Shown here: positions 62,473 through 64,000 of the stretch, one piece after another | Layout: each line of letters opens with the position of its first letter | Position numbering within the stretch: the stretch's first letter is position 1 | DNA from: Chitinophaga pinensis | Lineage (GTDB): Bacteria > Bacteroidota > Bacteroidia > Chitinophagales > Chitinophagaceae | NCBI GenBank assembly: GCA_902167325.1 | Contig: LR632930.1 | Span: 1,240,001-1,304,000, forward strand | Direction of reading: 5' to 3' | DNA: 64,000 nucleotides | Position numbers and translations under genes: made by a program | The notes under the pieces: generated by a model | Told to the model about the DNA's origin: nothing | What the model saw: the letters and a program-made list of their open reading frames with translations, nothing else | Databases searched by the model: none

Positions 62473-62555
62473 TATTTTAATAGAAATTTTGGAAATTTCG
62501 ATATTTTTTAAATATTTGCATGTAAGTTTAAAACATTCAAAAACACTTTGTCAAA

Positions 62556-63023
62556 ATGAGCCACAATTTGAATATTGACAAACTGGACCTTCAGATCATC
62601 AGCGAGATGATGTCTAATGCTGAAATCTCCTATGCAGACCTTGGGAAGAAGCTGTTCGTATCAGGCGGTACGATTCACGTGCGAATGAAGAAGTTGCAAG
62701 AACTGGGTATAGTTAAAGGTACGAGATTACATGTAGATTTAAAAATGATCGGGTACGACGTGATCGCTTTCATCGGGATATTCCTTGAGAAAAGCTCACT
62801 TTATGATTCCGTGGCTAAAGAATTGCGCAAAATGCCGGAAATCGTTCGTTTGAACTATACTACCGGCAGTTACAGCATGTTTGCAGAAATCATTTGTAAA
62901 GATATCACCTCGCTCCGCCGTGTGCTGCACGACGAGCTGCAGAAAATCAAGGGCATCGAGCGTACCGAAACGTTCATCTCCCTCGAAGAGAGCTTTACGC
63001 GCACTATTAACGTAGTGGAGTAG
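62556..63023 (+). CDS. Lrp/AsnC family regulator
   Basis: This 155-residue protein has the AsnC-type HTH (LDLQIISEMMSNAEISYADLGKKLFVSGGTIHVRMKKLQELGIVKG, about 7-52) and a RAM ligand-binding domain (VIAFIGIFLEKSSLYDSVAKEL). Such proteins form octamers that respond to amino acids. It is convergent to a tryptophan dioxygenase gene and divergent from the tRNA-like gene, with 84 bases between its start and that promoter. Confidence 0.93.
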   Translation: MSHNLNIDKLDLQIISEMMSNAEISYADLGKKLFVSGGTIHVRMKKLQELGIVKGTRLHVDLKMIGYDVIAFIGIFLEKSSLYDSVAKELRKMPEIVRLNYTTGSYSMFAEIICKDITSLRRVLHDELQKIKGIERTETFISLEESFTRTINVVE

Positions 63024-63053
63024 GCGCTTATGTTTCACGTTATGAGCAAAGGC

Positions 63054-63084
63054 AAAAAGGGAGACGGTTACCGTCGCCCTTTTT
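63054..63084. terminator. Bidirectional terminator between the Lrp and dioxygenase genes
   Basis: AAAAAGGGAGACGG-TTA-CCGTCGCCCTTTTT forms a stem of about 13 bp with one mismatch, and A and T runs on both sides. Confidence 0.85.
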
Positions 63085-63099
63085 GTCATTTTGGAAGCG

Positions 63100-64000
63100 T
63101 TATCTGAAACCCAGCCTCCTCCCCATCGCCGGACTTAATGCGGGAAGCTTCCGCCGCTCAATAAGGAAGCTTGTCAGCCTCGCTATATCTGCAAAGATGT
63201 AATGTTTGTCCAGCGCACCTTTCAGGTAATCCCTGCCGGTGCTGCCGCCCGTACCGATGCGTGTACCGATCACCCTTTGCACCATGCTCATATGCCGGTA
63301 GCGCCAGGTGCTCAGCTGTTCGTCGATCTCAAGCAGGCTGTTCAGCAGCTGGAATGGCAGCTGCAATAAAGGGTATCCGCGGTATAGCATGATGAAGAGC
63401 GCGGCACGGCTCGCCCGGGGAGATAGATGTCCGGCCCCTTCCCCGTCACCAAATACTTTATCGAAGTAAGCACGGTTGGCCTGCTCGGCGTCTGCAAGGC
63501 CGCTCATGTATATATTACGGTAATCGCTGAACCAGATGGATTCGCCGCTGGCGGCAGCGCTGGTAGACGGCTGATAGTCGGCCCAGTTACCGGTTTCTTC
63601 GAAGAAAGGCATGCGCTCCAGCCATTCATTCAGGAGCTTCAGTACAGAAGGCTCCCTTTCAGCGCGGCGGATGATCTCGATCTTGTCTGGCGTAAGCTGG
63701 GAAATGTAGTATTCCTGCCCGAAACGGTTTTCGTATTGCAGGCCGAGCCTGGCTTCAAGGGTCTTGAACTGCCAGCTCTGGAATCCTGATGCGGGGCGCA
63801 GCATGTCGCGGAAATCCAGGAAATCCATGGGCGTCATGGTCTCCATGATGTCGATCTGCTGAACGAGTAGTTTCAGGATAGTGACAGAGCGGTTCAGGCG
63901 GTGAACAACGGTTTGCAGCTCGGGGGAGTTGTCGTTCACGGCTGGTTTACTCATTATGTCTGCCACGGATTCTACTTCAAAAAGCAGCTGTTTGAACCAA
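63100..64000 (-). CDS. Tryptophan 2,3-dioxygenase, N-terminus beyond the window
   Basis: This heme enzyme opens the tryptophan indole ring to N-formylkynurenine. The readable 300 residues have ETMTPMDFLDFRDMLRPASGFQSWQFKTLE, the heme-ligand region STWRYRHMSMVQRVIGTRIGTGGSTG and a helical end. The frame stays open to the right edge; the codons above 63966 read WFKQLLFEVESV, the typical N-terminal TDO helix, so the GTG at 63966 is internal. About 50 residues are missing. If complete it would start kynurenine-type tryptophan breakdown. Confidence 0.92.
   Translation of the reverse strand, partial: WFKQLLFEVESVADIMSKPAVNDNSPELQTVVHRLNRSVTILKLLVQQIDIMETMTPMDFLDFRDMLRPASGFQSWQFKTLEARLGLQYENRFGQEYYISQLTPDKIEIIRRAEREPSVLKLLNEWLERMPFFEETGNWADYQPSTSAAASGESIWFSDYRNIYMSGLADAEQANRAYFDKVFGDGEGAGHLSPRASRAALFIMLYRGYPLLQLPFQLLNSLLEIDEQLSTWRYRHMSMVQRVIGTRIGTGGSTGRDYLKGALDKHYIFADIARLTSFLIERRKLPALSPAMGRRLGFR

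Noticed and set aside
63100..63966. Tryptophan dioxygenase as a complete, N-terminally short gene starting at GTG 63966
   Set aside because: The frame continues to the edge and encodes the usual WFKQLLFEVESV helix, so the gene is only cut by the window.

Overview
The window looks like chromosomal DNA of a Bacteroidota bacterium, most probably a Chitinophaga-like member of the Chitinophagaceae (inference; no 16S gene is present). The grounds are: promoter elements of the TAnnTTTG type; a TonB-dependent receptor; an alternative complex III operon; and lineage-typical families such as IPExxxVDY, TIGR02757, DUF2911, DUF4197 and DUF6263, with few Shine-Dalgarno sequences. Almost everything is core or housekeeping DNA. 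I see no phage, insertion sequence, CRISPR array, rRNA or ordinary tRNA gene.

Layout. 1-2576: end of a TonB-dependent receptor, an outer-membrane barrel protein and purN. 3095-19122: one long respiratory cluster: alternative complex III (actABCDEF), cytochrome c oxidase (subunits II and I, heme O synthase, two subunit III-type proteins, subunit IV), SCO copper chaperone, DUF420 assembly protein and a small membrane protein. Together these encode the menaquinol-to-oxygen branch and its assembly. 19141-21661: MarR regulator, SMR exporter and MeaB GTPase. 21746-24966: an overlapping Lon-domain/coaX/porin/lptC operon. 25164-32121: aldo-keto reductase, CsaA-like protein, dipeptidyl peptidase IV, DoxX-like protein and lysS. 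32320-45846: stress, catabolic and hypothetical genes, including a beta-lactamase/polysaccharide-deacetylase fusion and a deoxyhypusine-synthase-like enzyme. 46135-48611: TetR regulator, barrel protein and small secreted proteins. 48692-57441: rho, asnS, ExbD, an oxygenase, a peptide with a double-glycine leader, a hydrolase, a chromate transporter and the LytTR regulator that ends the next operon. 56689-61519: a seven-gene minus-strand operon running from trmB to a LytS/LytTR-type two-component pair. 62556-64000: Lrp regulator and tryptophan 2,3-dioxygenase, the latter running off the right edge.

The most interesting material is in the gaps between genes. Four dispersed loci (near 26276, 26871, 27140 and 42488) share a 5' core beginning GGTTTTTCATAGGATATGG. 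Each core is followed at once by a terminator hairpin that differs between copies yet keeps its pairing, and is preceded by a TAnnTTTG-like element. In three of the four, two TT(T/C)ACG-like boxes lie exactly 21 bp apart, with exactly 31 bp to the -7 element. This looks like a co-regulated family of roughly 60-nt small RNAs; a fifth, terminator-less core lies at 30007. A second candidate is a transcribed tRNA-like gene (62247-62388, minus strand) with good acceptor, D and T arms, an anticodon loop unsuited to decoding, and a 73-nt insert before the T arm. It has its own promoter and terminator. I do not recognise either as a described class.
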